Part shown: in pieces, positions 14,460 through 24,119 of the stretch | Layout: each line of letters opens with the position of its first letter | Numbering within the stretch: position 1 is the first letter of the stretch | Origin: Porphyromonas levii DSM 23370 | GTDB taxonomy: Bacteria > Bacteroidota > Bacteroidia > Bacteroidales > Porphyromonadaceae | Direction of reading: 5' to 3' | DNA length: 47,273 nucleotides | Assembly (NCBI RefSeq): GCF_000379925.1 | Contig: NZ_KB904232.1 | Location: 1 to 47,273 of the forward strand | Position numbers and translations under genes: made by a program | Notes under the pieces: generated by a model | Database searches by the model: none | What the model was told of the DNA's origin: nothing | What the model saw: the letters and a program-made list of their open reading frames with translations, nothing else

Positions 14460-16688
14460 ATGAGTGTAAAGAGACTAAATATATGGGCAGCCCTAATAGC
14501 TGTAGTGCTATTCACGAGCTGTAGTAATGAGCAGAAGAAGGTAGAAGAAGTATTTACCCCTACGGACTACGTGGATCCTTGGATAGGTACCGGCGGGCAT
14601 GGACATGTATTCTTGGGCGCATCAGTACCTTGGGGCATGGTGCAGCTTGGGCCTACAAGCATCACCACAGGTTGGGACTGGTGCAGCGGATATCACATAA
14701 GCGATTCCACTATTATCGGTTTCTCGCATACCCATCTCAGTGGCACAGGGATTGGCGACCTATTGGATATCACGGTGATGCCCGTAACAGGGAAGGTTAC
14801 CTATGCCCGAGGCAATCATGAGGATGCCAATAGCGGGCTATGGAGCTATAGCCGAAGGGCGGTGGAGCATGCTAAGCCGGGATATTACTCTACCCATCTT
14901 GAGCGTTACAATATAGATGTAGAACTGACCTCAACCAATAGAGTCGGCTACCACAAGTACACTTTCCCAAGCGAGACCTCGGGAAAAGCGATTGTCTTTG
15001 ACCTAGAGAATGGAGGCAACTGGGACAAAGCCACCGAAGGCTATGTACGAAAGGTGAGCGACACGAAGATAGAGGGATATCGATACTCTACCGGTTGGGC
15101 AAAAGACCAAAAGGTATACTTCGCAGCGGAGCTATCGGTACCGATGAGAGCTCTGACGGTAATTGCGGACAATGAGGAGCATGCAGATGAAGCAAAGGGA
15201 AGGATAGTGTATAGCCGCATAGACCTTTCCGATGATGCGCAGGAGGTCATGATGAAAGTGGCACTCTCCAATACCTCAACCGAGGGAGCGTGGCACAACA
15301 TGGACGCAGAGGGGAAGACTTGGGACTTCGAACAAGTCCGCACTGATGCTAAAGCGCTATGGAATACTGAGCTGAGCAAGATTAAGGCAAGTAGCTCGCA
15401 GTCCGATGTAATGAAAATATTCTACACCGCTCTGTACCACTCTATGATAGCGCCAAGCACCTTTGCAGATGCAGATGGCAAGTATTACGGTGCTGACCAA
15501 AAGATACACGAGGGGCAAGGCTTTACCAACCACACTGTTTTCTCTCTCTGGGATACCTACCGCGCAGCGCACCCTCTGATGTCGCTCATCCATACTGATA
15601 AGATGAAGGATATCGTGGGGACGCTTATGGCTATTTACAACGAGCAAGGAGAACTCCCAGTATGGCACTTGGCGGGTAACGAAACCTATACCATGGTGGG
15701 TGCTCCTGGCATTCCGGTATTGGCGGATGCTATCATGAAAGGCTTCGTTGAGGATAAAGAGCAAGCCTACGAAGCGCTCAAGGCATCGGCAATGAAGCCT
15801 TCTCGAGGGCAAGAGTTCAGAATCCAGTATGGCTTTATCCCTTACGACAAACAGCGAGAGAGCGTTGCCTACGACCTAGAGTACGACCTAGCCGATTGGT
15901 CAGTAGCCCAAGTGGCTCAGTTGCTAGGTAAGGACGACGACTACTCCTACTTCCTCAAGCGCAGTAAGAGCTATCAGAAGCACTACGACCCTCAGACCTC
16001 TTTCATGCGTGGAGTAGACCTCAGCGGAAAGTACAACCCTGAGTTCAGTCCGATGGCATCTACCCACCGCAATGACGATTACTGCGAAGGCAACGCTTGG
16101 CAGTATACTTTCCTTGTTCCTCACGACGTGAAGGGGCTTGTCGAGTGTTTCGTTAGTGAAGAGCGCTTCATCAGTAAGCTGGATAGCCTTTTCACCCTTC
16201 CGTCTATCATAGAGGGCTCTGATGCTTCACCCGACATTACAGGGCTCATAGGGCAGTTCGCCCATGGCAATGAGCCTAGTCACCATATCCTATACATGTA
16301 TAGCTCGCTAGGGCAACAAGCCAAAGCGGCTCCGCTGCTTAGGCGAGTGATGACAGAGCTTTACCATGCCGACTATGACGGTCTATCCGGCAATGAAGAT
16401 GCCGGACAGATGAGTGCTTGGTATATCCTCTCGGCTCTAGGGTTCTATCAGATGGAACCCGCTGGCGGTCGCTACTACTTCGGAAGTCCGCTAATAGATA
16501 CTGCCGAACTGAAGGTTCGTAATGGGATATTTAAGATCGACGTACTGGATAATAGCGATGAGAACATTTATATCCAGAGTATAGTACTCAATGGGCAACC
16601 ACTTACCGAGCGCTATATCACCTTTGAGCAAATAGCACAAGGAGGCTCACTACAAATACAGATGGGCTCTACCCCACACAATTGGTAA
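14460..16688 (+). CDS. GH92 family alpha-mannosidase lipoprotein (742 aa)
   Basis: The N-terminus has a lipoprotein signal (hydrophobic AALIAVVLFTSC, with Cys as lipidation site), so the enzyme is membrane-anchored outside the cytoplasm. The mature protein starts YVDPWIGTGGHGHVF and SVPWGMVQLGPTS, signatures of GH92 calcium-dependent exo-alpha-mannosidases, followed by GFSHTHLSGTG, WHLAGNETYTMVG (likely acid Glu) and GNEDAGQMSAWYILSALGFY. In Bacteroidetes such enzymes trim mannose from host N-glycans. No SusCD pair is nearby, and the gene rides at the end of the lpxK-dut operon, closed by a strong terminator. Confidence 0.93.
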   Translation: MSVKRLNIWAALIAVVLFTSCSNEQKKVEEVFTPTDYVDPWIGTGGHGHVFLGASVPWGMVQLGPTSITTGWDWCSGYHISDSTIIGFSHTHLSGTGIGDLLDITVMPVTGKVTYARGNHEDANSGLWSYSRRAVEHAKPGYYSTHLERYNIDVELTSTNRVGYHKYTFPSETSGKAIVFDLENGGNWDKATEGYVRKVSDTKIEGYRYSTGWAKDQKVYFAAELSVPMRALTVIADNEEHADEAKGRIVYSRIDLSDDAQEVMMKVALSNTSTEGAWHNMDAEGKTWDFEQVRTDAKALWNTELSKIKASSSQSDVMKIFYTALYHSMIAPSTFADADGKYYGADQKIHEGQGFTNHTVFSLWDTYRAAHPLMSLIHTDKMKDIVGTLMAIYNEQGELPVWHLAGNETYTMVGAPGIPVLADAIMKGFVEDKEQAYEALKASAMKPSRGQEFRIQYGFIPYDKQRESVAYDLEYDLADWSVAQVAQLLGKDDDYSYFLKRSKSYQKHYDPQTSFMRGVDLSGKYNPEFSPMASTHRNDDYCEGNAWQYTFLVPHDVKGLVECFVSEERFISKLDSLFTLPSIIEGSDASPDITGLIGQFAHGNEPSHHILYMYSSLGQQAKAAPLLRRVMTELYHADYDGLSGNEDAGQMSAWYILSALGFYQMEPAGGRYYFGSPLIDTAELKVRNGIFKIDVLDNSDENIYIQSIVLNGQPLTERYITFEQIAQGGSLQIQMGSTPHNW

Positions 16689-16695
16689 AATAATT

Positions 16696-16721
16696 AGAGC
16701 CACACCTTGGGGTGTGGCTCT
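16696..16721 (+). terminator. Intrinsic terminator after the GH92 gene
   Basis: AGAGCCACACC and GGTGTGGCTCT form a perfect 11-bp stem with a TTGG loop, 8 bp after the GH92 stop and ending 10 bp before the sirtuin ATG. It closes the sppA-lpxK-dut-GH92 unit. It also rules out the longer sirtuin start at 16707, which would lie in the stem. Confidence 0.8.
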
Positions 16722-16730
16722 ATAATAGAT

Positions 16731-17429
16731 ATGAAACGAAAGAAGATAGTAGCGCTAACGGGAGCTGGTATTAGCGCAGAGAGCGGCATAGCCACTTTCA
16801 GAGATTCAGATGGTCTATGGGAGCGATACTCAGTAGAAGAGGTCGCTTCAGCAGACGGCTACAGGAGAAACCCACAACTGGTCATCGACTTTGCTAATGA
16901 TCGGCGCGAGCAGTGCCTCAAGGCTCAACCCAATGAAGGGCATCTACTACTTGCGAAACTGGAGGAGGACTATGACGTCACGGTCATCACCCAAAATATC
17001 GATGACCTCCACGAGAGAGCAGGGAGTAGCCATATTATCCACCTACATGGCGAGCTTATGAAGTGCTGTAGCGAGCGAGACCTCTCTACCCCACTCCCTT
17101 TGCCCGAAGGGAGATTGCGCATGACCTTAGAAGACAAAGCAGAGGATGGGAGTCAGCTTCGCCCCTTTATCGTCTACTTTGGGGAACCTGTACCTCGCAT
17201 GGAGGATGCCATTGCCGAGGCAGTGCAAGCAGACATATTCCTAATCGTAGGCACTAGCCTCAATGTCTATCCCGCAGCGGGGCTTGTGCGCTTTGTGCCA
17301 CGTAGCACACCCGTCTTTATCATAGATCCGAAGGAGGTCCCTGGCTCCAACCAATTTGAGCACATCCGTATGGGAGCGGGCAAAGGAATGGCAGAACTGA
17401 TGAAACGATTACGCAATGAACAGCAATAA
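16731..17429 (+). CDS. Sir2-family NAD-dependent protein deacylase (232 aa)
   Basis: Removes acyl groups from lysines using NAD+. The motifs are GAGISAESGIATFRDSDGLW (NAD binding), TQNIDDLHERAG with HLHGEL (catalytic His), GTSLNVYPAAGL, and FGEPVP before the second NAD region. The usual zinc-binding four cysteines are not present; only a CC pair follows the HGEL motif, as in other Bacteroidetes members I recall. ATG at 16731 chosen because the longer frame starts within a terminator. dgt overlaps or follows immediately. Confidence 0.9.
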   Translation: MKRKKIVALTGAGISAESGIATFRDSDGLWERYSVEEVASADGYRRNPQLVIDFANDRREQCLKAQPNEGHLLLAKLEEDYDVTVITQNIDDLHERAGSSHIIHLHGELMKCCSERDLSTPLPLPEGRLRMTLEDKAEDGSQLRPFIVYFGEPVPRMEDAIAEAVQADIFLIVGTSLNVYPAAGLVRFVPRSTPVFIIDPKEVPGSNQFEHIRMGAGKGMAELMKRLRNEQQ

Positions 17430-18759
17430 CAAGATGGAGTGGAAGAGGCTCATCAGCGATTGTCGCTTTGGCTTAGAATCTCACTCACAGAAGCAAGAAA
17501 ACCGAACCGACTTTCAGAGAGACTACGACCGTCTTATCTTCTCTGCCCCATTCCGACGCTTACAAAATAAGACTCAGGTATTTCCACTTCCGGGAAAGGT
17601 CTTCGTACACAACCGTCTCACCCACAGTCTAGAGGTATCCTGCATAGGGCGCTCACTAGGGACACAGATAGGGCGAGCCGTATGCCAGAGAGACCCAAGT
17701 CTCCAAGCAGACCATGCCGACTTCGGAGCTATCGTATCTGCAGCTTGCCTAGCTCACGATATGGGCAACCCTCCCTTCGGTCACGCTGGAGAGCGTGCTA
17801 TCAGCGCCTACTTTACTGAGGGCAAAGGGCGACGATGGAAGAGACGTGTAGAGAATGAAGGAGGACGGTGGGAAGACTTCGCACACTTCGAAGGCAATGC
17901 CAACGCCCTTCGACTACTTACCCATGGCTTCAAGGGACGAAGAGAGGGCGGTTTTGTCCTTACCTATAGCACTATTGCCTCCATCGTTAAATATCCCTTT
18001 TCCTCTATCGGGTCGAAAGGGAAGTTCGGCTTCTTCGAGACTGAGCAAGAAAACTATGAGAAGATAGCAGAGCACTTAGGGCTCCTAAAACTTTCTCAAG
18101 ACGGTGAGGCGCCTGTCTTTGCTCGCCACCCGCTCGTCTACCTCGTGGAAGCGGCAGACGATATTTGTTACCAGATTATGGATCTGGAGGACGCCTACAA
18201 ACTAAAGATACTCAGCCTAGAAGAGTGCCAAAACCTCATTAAAGCCTTCATCCCTGAGGAGCAATTTCCAAGCGTAGAGGCAGTAATCGCCAAAGTCACG
18301 GATAGAAATGAACAAGTAGCTTACCTCCGCTCTGTAGCTATGGGCAGACTAGTCTCAGCGAGTACTGAGACCTTCCTAAAGCACGAAGAGGAAATCCTCT
18401 CGGGTACCTTCCGTGGCTCCCTTATCGAAGCACTACCAGATAGAGAAGCGACTGCCTACCAAAATGCCAGAAAAGTAGCTTTCGATAAGATTTACTTCAC
18501 CAAAGATGTACTCGACATAGAGTTCGCAGGTTTCCGTATATTTGAGTATCTATTGGATACAGTTATCAAAGCACAGACCAAGCCAGACCATGCGTATAGC
18601 AAGCTATGGCTCAATAGAATCCCTGAGCAGTACGATATGCAACGCCCTACCATGTATGGTAAAATCCAAAGTGCTCTCGACTATATCAGCGGCATGACCG
18701 ATGTATACGCACTCGATCTATACCGTAAGTTTACGGGCATGAGCTTGCCAGCTATCTAA
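17416..18759 (+). CDS. dgt: dGTP triphosphohydrolase, HD-domain (447 aa)
   Basis: Hydrolyses dGTP (and often other dNTPs) to nucleoside and triphosphate. HD-superfamily metal ligands are visible in NRLTHSLEVSCIGRSLG (His) and CLAHDMGNPPFGHAGE (His-Asp), plus the family's FEGNANALRLLT and RHPLVYLVEAADDICY (Asp). The first ATG overlaps the sirtuin end by 14 bp. The second, at 17434 (MEWKRLISDCRFG), sits 4 bp after the sirtuin stop and may be the true start. Cotranscribed with the sirtuin. Confidence 0.92.
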   Translation: MNSNNKMEWKRLISDCRFGLESHSQKQENRTDFQRDYDRLIFSAPFRRLQNKTQVFPLPGKVFVHNRLTHSLEVSCIGRSLGTQIGRAVCQRDPSLQADHADFGAIVSAACLAHDMGNPPFGHAGERAISAYFTEGKGRRWKRRVENEGGRWEDFAHFEGNANALRLLTHGFKGRREGGFVLTYSTIASIVKYPFSSIGSKGKFGFFETEQENYEKIAEHLGLLKLSQDGEAPVFARHPLVYLVEAADDICYQIMDLEDAYKLKILSLEECQNLIKAFIPEEQFPSVEAVIAKVTDRNEQVAYLRSVAMGRLVSASTETFLKHEEEILSGTFRGSLIEALPDREATAYQNARKVAFDKIYFTKDVLDIEFAGFRIFEYLLDTVIKAQTKPDHAYSKLWLNRIPEQYDMQRPTMYGKIQSALDYISGMTDVYALDLYRKFTGMSLPAI

Positions 18760-18797
18760 GATTATTCACTCAATAAATATTTTGCCGTAATAAATAA

Positions 18798-19991
18798 ATG
18801 AATACAACACTACAAGAAATTACAACAAAGGTAGAAAAGATACACGCTGCCCTAAAGGAGCAAGGGCTACAAAACATACTACTCCGCAGCATTCCCAATT
18901 GCTTATACATCACAGGTAGTGTATCACAGAGCTTTATCTTCGTGGATAGGTCGCGCGAGCTACCTATTATATTTCTAGAGCGACCTACTAACACATTGGA
19001 GGGGTACCCAGAAGAACTCATCTACAATATTCGCAAGCCAGAGCTCATTCCTGAGATTCTATCGGAGATAGGGCTATCCATCAATGAACAAACCGCGCTC
19101 GAATTGGGCTACTTGCCTGTTACAGAGTATCAGCGACTCAGTAAACTCTCACCTAGTGGGGTTAGTACCGCTGATGGCTCTACTCTAATGCGCAACGTAA
19201 GAAGTATAAAGACGGAGGCAGAACTTACTGAGACACGCAGACTTGCCCATGTCCATGCCGAAATATATCGACTGGTACCTGAGTTTTATCGCCCTGGTAT
19301 CACAGATCTTGAGCTACAGCACGAACTTGAATACCAGATGCGCCGTAGAGGTTCTATCGGAATATTCCGGGCCTTCGGTGCACGTATGGAGATCCACATG
19401 GGCAATATGATATGTGGCGCCAATGCAGATAACCCTGCACCCTACGACTTCACCATGGGAGGCAAGGGCGTATATGCCATGCCAATGGGTGCTTCCGGGC
19501 AGGAGATTCTCCCAGGGACGACACTCATGGTAGACTTATCAGGCAACTATGGCGTGTACCAAACCGATATCACCCGAACCTATTACCTAGGCGAGCTCCC
19601 CGAGGAGGTGGTGCGTGCCCATAACCTTTCCATCGAGTTCCAACGCTGGTTCGAGACCTACGCCAAGGATGGAGCGCCTGTAGCGGAGGTCTACAATTAC
19701 TTCCAACGTAGGGCAGAGGAGGAAGGTTTTGCCGATTACTTCATGGGGCACAATAATCAGGTTAAGTTTGTCGGACATGGTGTAGGTATAGAAATCAATG
19801 AGCAACCAGTCCTTACCGCTCGCTCTAAAGAGACCTTTAGGAGCGGCATGGTCATCGCCCTCGAACCGAAGTTTGTGTTCCCCGAAGTAGGTGCGGTAGG
19901 GCTAGAGAATACATTTATCATCGGAGAGAACGGGGCAGAAAACATCACCCCACTACCCGAAGAACTAACTCCATTAGTGATAACAGAATGA
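18798..19991 (+). CDS. M24 family metallopeptidase, Xaa-Pro aminopeptidase type (397 aa)
   Basis: Residues 1-~150 form a creatinase-type N-terminal domain; the rest is a pita-bread M24 domain. The dinuclear metal ligands are readable: Asp in MVDLSGNYGVYQTD (first) and TDITRTYY (second), His in GHGVGIEINEQP, Glu in ALEPKF and Glu in ENTFII. Family members cleave N-terminal residues before proline, or act on dipeptides; the exact specificity cannot be read from sequence. No signal peptide, so cytoplasmic. The stop overlaps the next start by 4 bp. Confidence 0.9.
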   Translation: MNTTLQEITTKVEKIHAALKEQGLQNILLRSIPNCLYITGSVSQSFIFVDRSRELPIIFLERPTNTLEGYPEELIYNIRKPELIPEILSEIGLSINEQTALELGYLPVTEYQRLSKLSPSGVSTADGSTLMRNVRSIKTEAELTETRRLAHVHAEIYRLVPEFYRPGITDLELQHELEYQMRRRGSIGIFRAFGARMEIHMGNMICGANADNPAPYDFTMGGKGVYAMPMGASGQEILPGTTLMVDLSGNYGVYQTDITRTYYLGELPEEVVRAHNLSIEFQRWFETYAKDGAPVAEVYNYFQRRAEEEGFADYFMGHNNQVKFVGHGVGIEINEQPVLTARSKETFRSGMVIALEPKFVFPEVGAVGLENTFIIGENGAENITPLPEELTPLVITE

Positions 19992-21685
19992 TGAGACAAA
20001 GGATACTCCTACTTCTAGCGGCTCTTCTATTACTGCCGCAAGCATTTTTCGCTCAAGGGATAAAGCCCGCCAAGAATGTAATTTTCATGATTGCCGATGG
20101 CACTTCACTGAGCTCTATCTCACTTGCCCGCTGGTACCAAAACCTCGAGGCTGGAAAGCTAACTAAGCTACACCTAGACCCCTATATGAGCGGTACCGTC
20201 ATCACCTTCTGCTCCAATGCCCCTATAGGCGACTCGGCACCAACTACTTCCACCTATATGAATGGGATGCCAAGCATTCAAGGTATGGTAGGCACCTACC
20301 CATATGCCACCGAGAGCGACATCGTGCCTGTAGATAAGGAGATGGCATACCGACCTCTGGTATCTCTCATGGAGGCTACACAATTGCTCCACCAGCGTAA
20401 GATAGGGCTAGTCATGACCTCCGAATTTCCACACGCGACACCTGCAGATGCCATTTCTCATAGCTATTCTCGCAAACGCTATGATTGGATTATCCCACAG
20501 ATGGTACACAATTCTATTGATGTGGTTATCGGTGGTGGCGCTGGTCTAATTAGCGAGGAACAGGTGAAGTTCTTGGAGAAAAAGGGCTACGGCGTATTTC
20601 GTAATAATCTCGCTTCGCTCACTGAGCACAAGGGGGATAAGCTATGGAGCCTATTCTCGAAGCGCGATATCCCTTACGATATCGATGCTGTAGAGGGGGT
20701 AGACCCTAAGATAGACGAAATGGTGAGCGCTGCACTTACTCATCTTGACCACAACAACCCCAATGGATTCTTCCTCCTTGTGGAAGGGTCTAAGGTAGAC
20801 TGGGCGGCTCATGCCAATGACCCTGTAGCTATGGCAACAGATATTTTGGCTTTCGATAGAGCCGTTAAAGTCGCACTAGACTTTGCTAAGGCTGATGGCA
20901 ATACCATTGTAGTCCTAACCTCAGACCACGGCAATAGCGGTGTGAGTATAGGTCGACGAGACCTTAAGAACTATGCGGGAACGCCTAAGGAGCAAATATT
21001 TGGTCCGCTAACTAAGATAGCCAAAAGCTCTGTAGGGCTTGCCGAGATGATTACTAAGGCAGAGGAGTCAAAAATAGGAACTCTATTTGAGGAGATAGCC
21101 ACCTTTGCGCCTTCCGAACAAGAACTAGAAGTGCTCAAGCTACTCCGCAAGCTCGAACTCGCCTCTGACGCTGAGCGCCCTGCCATCAAGAAACAGCTCA
21201 AGGAGCTGAACATGACGGGTGAGGGTGCCCTGTATACTGGTGGGCTATCGGACTATATAGCAGCTATCTACCGAACCAAAATGTATATAGGGTTTACCAC
21301 TAATGGTCATACCGGCGAAGAGACATTCCTAGCGACCTATGCCCCTACGGAAGAACAACGGCTCAAGGGTGTACATACCAATATAGAGCTACATGATTAC
21401 CTCCGCCAAGCACTGGGCATAGAGCCCACTATGATGGATCTTTCTCACCAATACTTTGCTCCACATAGTGAGGTATTTAAGGGGATGAAGGTATCCATTA
21501 CGGGTGAAGATGCCAAGGATAAGGTACTCACGGTAAAGTATAAGCGAAAGACGCTCAAAATTCAGAGCTTTACCAATCAACTCCTCATCAATGGCAAACT
21601 CCAAGAACTTCCGATGCCGGTAGTCTATGTAGATAAGAGAGGAGAATTCTACCTCCCCACCTCACTCCGAGACCTACTGATGTAA
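19988..21685 (+). CDS. Alkaline phosphatase (565 aa)
   Basis: A signal peptide (RILLLLAALLLLPQAFFAQG) sends it to the periplasm. Metal and catalytic elements of the PhoA family are present: VIFMIADGTS (Asp37), GDSAPTTSTYMNG with nucleophile Ser83, EGSKVDWAAHAND, TSDHGNSG (Asp-His) and NGHTGEETF (His). It is longer than E. coli PhoA and has a C-terminal extension of ~110 residues after the HTGE motif, containing beta-rich sequence. Probably a secreted phosphomonoesterase for phosphate scavenging. A strong terminator follows. Confidence 0.9.
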   Translation: MMRQRILLLLAALLLLPQAFFAQGIKPAKNVIFMIADGTSLSSISLARWYQNLEAGKLTKLHLDPYMSGTVITFCSNAPIGDSAPTTSTYMNGMPSIQGMVGTYPYATESDIVPVDKEMAYRPLVSLMEATQLLHQRKIGLVMTSEFPHATPADAISHSYSRKRYDWIIPQMVHNSIDVVIGGGAGLISEEQVKFLEKKGYGVFRNNLASLTEHKGDKLWSLFSKRDIPYDIDAVEGVDPKIDEMVSAALTHLDHNNPNGFFLLVEGSKVDWAAHANDPVAMATDILAFDRAVKVALDFAKADGNTIVVLTSDHGNSGVSIGRRDLKNYAGTPKEQIFGPLTKIAKSSVGLAEMITKAEESKIGTLFEEIATFAPSEQELEVLKLLRKLELASDAERPAIKKQLKELNMTGEGALYTGGLSDYIAAIYRTKMYIGFTTNGHTGEETFLATYAPTEEQRLKGVHTNIELHDYLRQALGIEPTMMDLSHQYFAPHSEVFKGMKVSITGEDAKDKVLTVKYKRKTLKIQSFTNQLLINGKLQELPMPVVYVDKRGEFYLPTSLRDLLM

Positions 21686-21708
21686 TCACCAAGAACTCAA
21701 AGGAAGAC

Positions 21709-21748
21709 ACTCCCCTACTGAAACTTAGTTAAGGCTCAGTAGGGGAGT
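21709..21748 (+). terminator. Intrinsic terminator after alkaline phosphatase
   Basis: ACTCCCCTACTGA and TCAGTAGGGGAGT form a perfect 13-bp stem with a 14-nt loop, 23 bp after the stop. It ends the sirtuin-dgt-M24-phosphatase unit. Confidence 0.8.
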
Positions 21749-21815
21749 ATTTACATATTATACCTTCTAGTATGTCTCAACGAAACATAGGGTATGAGGG
21801 GGAGATCCAAAGTCA

Positions 21816-21983
21816 AGTGGTATAGTATATTTCAGGGGCGCAGCGCTGAAAAGTCAACCACTTGGTGCGCATAATCAAGTAAATAAGGAAATAGGAGTCA
21901 ACAGACCAGTGAAACCTCAGGCACGGATGGTCAACTAGATAGTTAAATTGCCCCGAAAATGGTCAATAAATTCAGGAAAAGAC
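21816..21983 (+). repeat. Right copy of the ~150-bp dispersed inverted repeat
   Basis: The reverse complement of 9918-10069, with conserved words TCAAGTAAATAAGGAAATA and CAGTGAAACCTCAGGCA. This copy has its own internal structure: CAAGTGGT at one side and, on the same strand, ACCACTTG about 40 bp later. No transposase fragment accompanies it. The rest of the 21749-22101 gap (outside the repeat) shows no gene; it carries the upstream region of the deaminase-like gene, without a promoter I can name. Confidence 0.7.
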
Positions 21984-22101
21984 AATCTGACCTTCAAAAA
22001 GTCATTTCTAACTTTTACCGGACAGCAATAATACAAAAATATTTAGTATCTTGTCGGTTCAAATAAAAGTTACAACAATAACTATATATTAGGAAGAAAG
22101 T

Positions 22102-24087
22102 ATGAGACATGGACTGAGCAATAAGATTGCTCTTACACAGATAGAAGAAAGGCTATACAAGCCACTGAATGCGTACGAACAGGGCATACTAACTACGTAC
22201 GAACGTATCCCCGTCAATATCTTGCCTACGCCTGAGGAGGCATCCAAAATAATTGCCAATAGCATGGCACTAGACATCCAGGCAAAGGCAAGCCAAGGCA
22301 AGCCATTCGTGCTGGTATTATCAGGAGGCACTAGTCCAGAACCTCTCTACAACGCACTCATAGAGCTACACGAGAAGAGTGGTCTGAACTTCGGGAATGT
22401 TCACATATTTCCTATGTATGAGTTTGTACCCCTCCCAAGCATGGAGAGTGGTGTGTCGGCTCTGATTGCCAATCACTTTACCAGCAAAATAGATCTCCCT
22501 ACCGACCAATTGCATCGGCTCAATCATCAGCTGACCACAGATAATATAGGGGAAGCCATCCATGAGTTTGACAAAGCTATAGCTGATCTAGGAGGCATTG
22601 ACCTACTCGTGACAGGTGTAGGGCGTAGAGGTAGCGTAGGCATCAATGCACCAGGATCAATATTTTCACAAGGCACACGCCTATCCGTGCTCGATGCCAC
22701 CTCTGTCCAAGAGGCTATCTCCACCTTCAATACCAAAGAGAACGTACCTCCTACGGCAGTAACACTTGGGCTCAAGAACCTAGGGGAGGCGAGAAAAGTT
22801 ATCCTCCTTGCATGGGGCGAGGCTAAAGCGGATGTTATAAGGAAGACAGTAGAGGAGCGCGTTTCAGACAACGTACCTGCATCCTTCTTCCAGACACATA
22901 GCAACGTACAGGTATACACAGACCTACAAGCTGCAAGCCAACTAACACGCATCAATCGCCCTTGGAAGGTAACAACCGTCAATTGGACACCCAAGATGGT
23001 TCGCCGTGCTATCGTATGGCTCTGCCAAGAGACGGGCAAACCTATCCTTAAGCTCACCAATCAGGACTACTCCGACCATCAGCTCGGAGAGCTACTTGCA
23101 GTGTATGGTTCGGCATACGATGTCAATATCCGAGTATTTAACGACATACAACACACCATCACAGGATGGCCTGGAGGTAAACCCAATGCCGACGACAGCA
23201 ACCGTCCCGAGCGAGCTTTGCCTGAGCACAAACGTGTACTCATCTTCAGCCCCCACCCCGATGACGATGTGATCTCTATGGGCGGTACATTCCGCCGGCT
23301 AGTAGTGCAGAATCATGATGTGCATGTCGCCTATCAGACCTCTGGCAACATAGCGGTCGGAGACGAAGAAGTCATTCGTTACCTCTCTTTCCTCCGCAAT
23401 ACTGCTGAGCACCTCGGGATGCAAGACACCGAACTCTACAAGCATACTGTAGATCTTCGCCATTTTCTACTCCACGACAAGGTAGAGGGCTCTATTGAGA
23501 CCCCTGATGTACGCTACTTCAAAGGTAATATTCGCGTAGAAGAGGCACGTACTGCAGCTCGCTTTGTTGGGCTTGATGATGACCATATCCACTTCCTCAA
23601 CCTCCCATTCTACGAGACTGGAGGTATCAAGAAGAACCCACCTACTCAGGCAGACGTAGATATTGTGGTAAAACTCTTGCAGGAGGTTAAGCCTCATCAA
23701 ATCTTTGTTGCAGGCGATCTAGCCGACCCACACGGCACGCACAAGGTTTGCCTCGATGTTGCCTTGGCAGCAATTGACCAGCTCAAGGAAGAAGAGTGGA
23801 TGAAGACCTGCTGGATATGGATGTATCGTGGTGCTTGGGCAGAATGGGAGATTGACCATATCGAGATGGCAGTACCAATGAGCCCTGAAGAGCTACGCTA
23901 CAAGCGTAATAGCATCCTCAAGCACCAGTCACAGATGGAGAGTGCTCCATTCCTCGGGGATGACGAGCGCCTCTTCTGGCAACGCTCCGAAGATCGCAAC
24001 CGTGCTACTGCTGAGCTATATCAGCGTCTTGGACTGGCTAGCTATGAAGCTATAGAGGCCTTTGTGCGCTATCATCCTGTAGACTAA
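22102..24087 (+). CDS. Glucosamine-6-phosphate deaminase-like / PIG-L deacetylase fusion (661 aa)
   Basis: Residues ~40-290 follow the NagB fold (VLVLSGGTSPEPLYNAL phosphate loop; MYEFVPLP; TGVGRRGSVGINAPGS). Residues ~378-600 are a PIG-L/LmbE zinc deacetylase (FSPHPDDDVISMGG, Asp-Pro-His in DPHGTH). This long two-domain form is known in Bacteroidetes. Against the canonical GVGVDGHIAFNEPGS loop, Asp141, His143 and Glu148 (E. coli numbering) are replaced by Arg176, Ser178 and Ala183, and Asp72 by Tyr106, so deaminase activity is doubtful while the deacetylase site looks intact. It may act on amino-sugar derivatives; the substrate is unclear. Often annotated nagB. Confidence 0.85.
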   Translation: MRHGLSNKIALTQIEERLYKPLNAYEQGILTTYERIPVNILPTPEEASKIIANSMALDIQAKASQGKPFVLVLSGGTSPEPLYNALIELHEKSGLNFGNVHIFPMYEFVPLPSMESGVSALIANHFTSKIDLPTDQLHRLNHQLTTDNIGEAIHEFDKAIADLGGIDLLVTGVGRRGSVGINAPGSIFSQGTRLSVLDATSVQEAISTFNTKENVPPTAVTLGLKNLGEARKVILLAWGEAKADVIRKTVEERVSDNVPASFFQTHSNVQVYTDLQAASQLTRINRPWKVTTVNWTPKMVRRAIVWLCQETGKPILKLTNQDYSDHQLGELLAVYGSAYDVNIRVFNDIQHTITGWPGGKPNADDSNRPERALPEHKRVLIFSPHPDDDVISMGGTFRRLVVQNHDVHVAYQTSGNIAVGDEEVIRYLSFLRNTAEHLGMQDTELYKHTVDLRHFLLHDKVEGSIETPDVRYFKGNIRVEEARTAARFVGLDDDHIHFLNLPFYETGGIKKNPPTQADVDIVVKLLQEVKPHQIFVAGDLADPHGTHKVCLDVALAAIDQLKEEEWMKTCWIWMYRGAWAEWEIDHIEMAVPMSPEELRYKRNSILKHQSQMESAPFLGDDERLFWQRSEDRNRATAELYQRLGLASYEAIEAFVRYHPVD

Positions 24088-24119
24088 CCCATGTAGGGCA
24101 TCCCTACACCCAATAGAAT

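Noticed and set aside
19988-21685. Alkaline phosphatase with altered nucleophile
   Set aside because: Alignment puts Ser83 of GDSA at the PhoA Ser102 position, so the nucleophile is normal.
22040-22075. tRNA-like word GGTTCAAAT
   Set aside because: No acceptor, anticodon or D-arm complementarity around it.
22527-23060. 177-codon minus-strand frame
   Set aside because: It is antisense to the well-supported NagB-like domain and has shadow-type composition.
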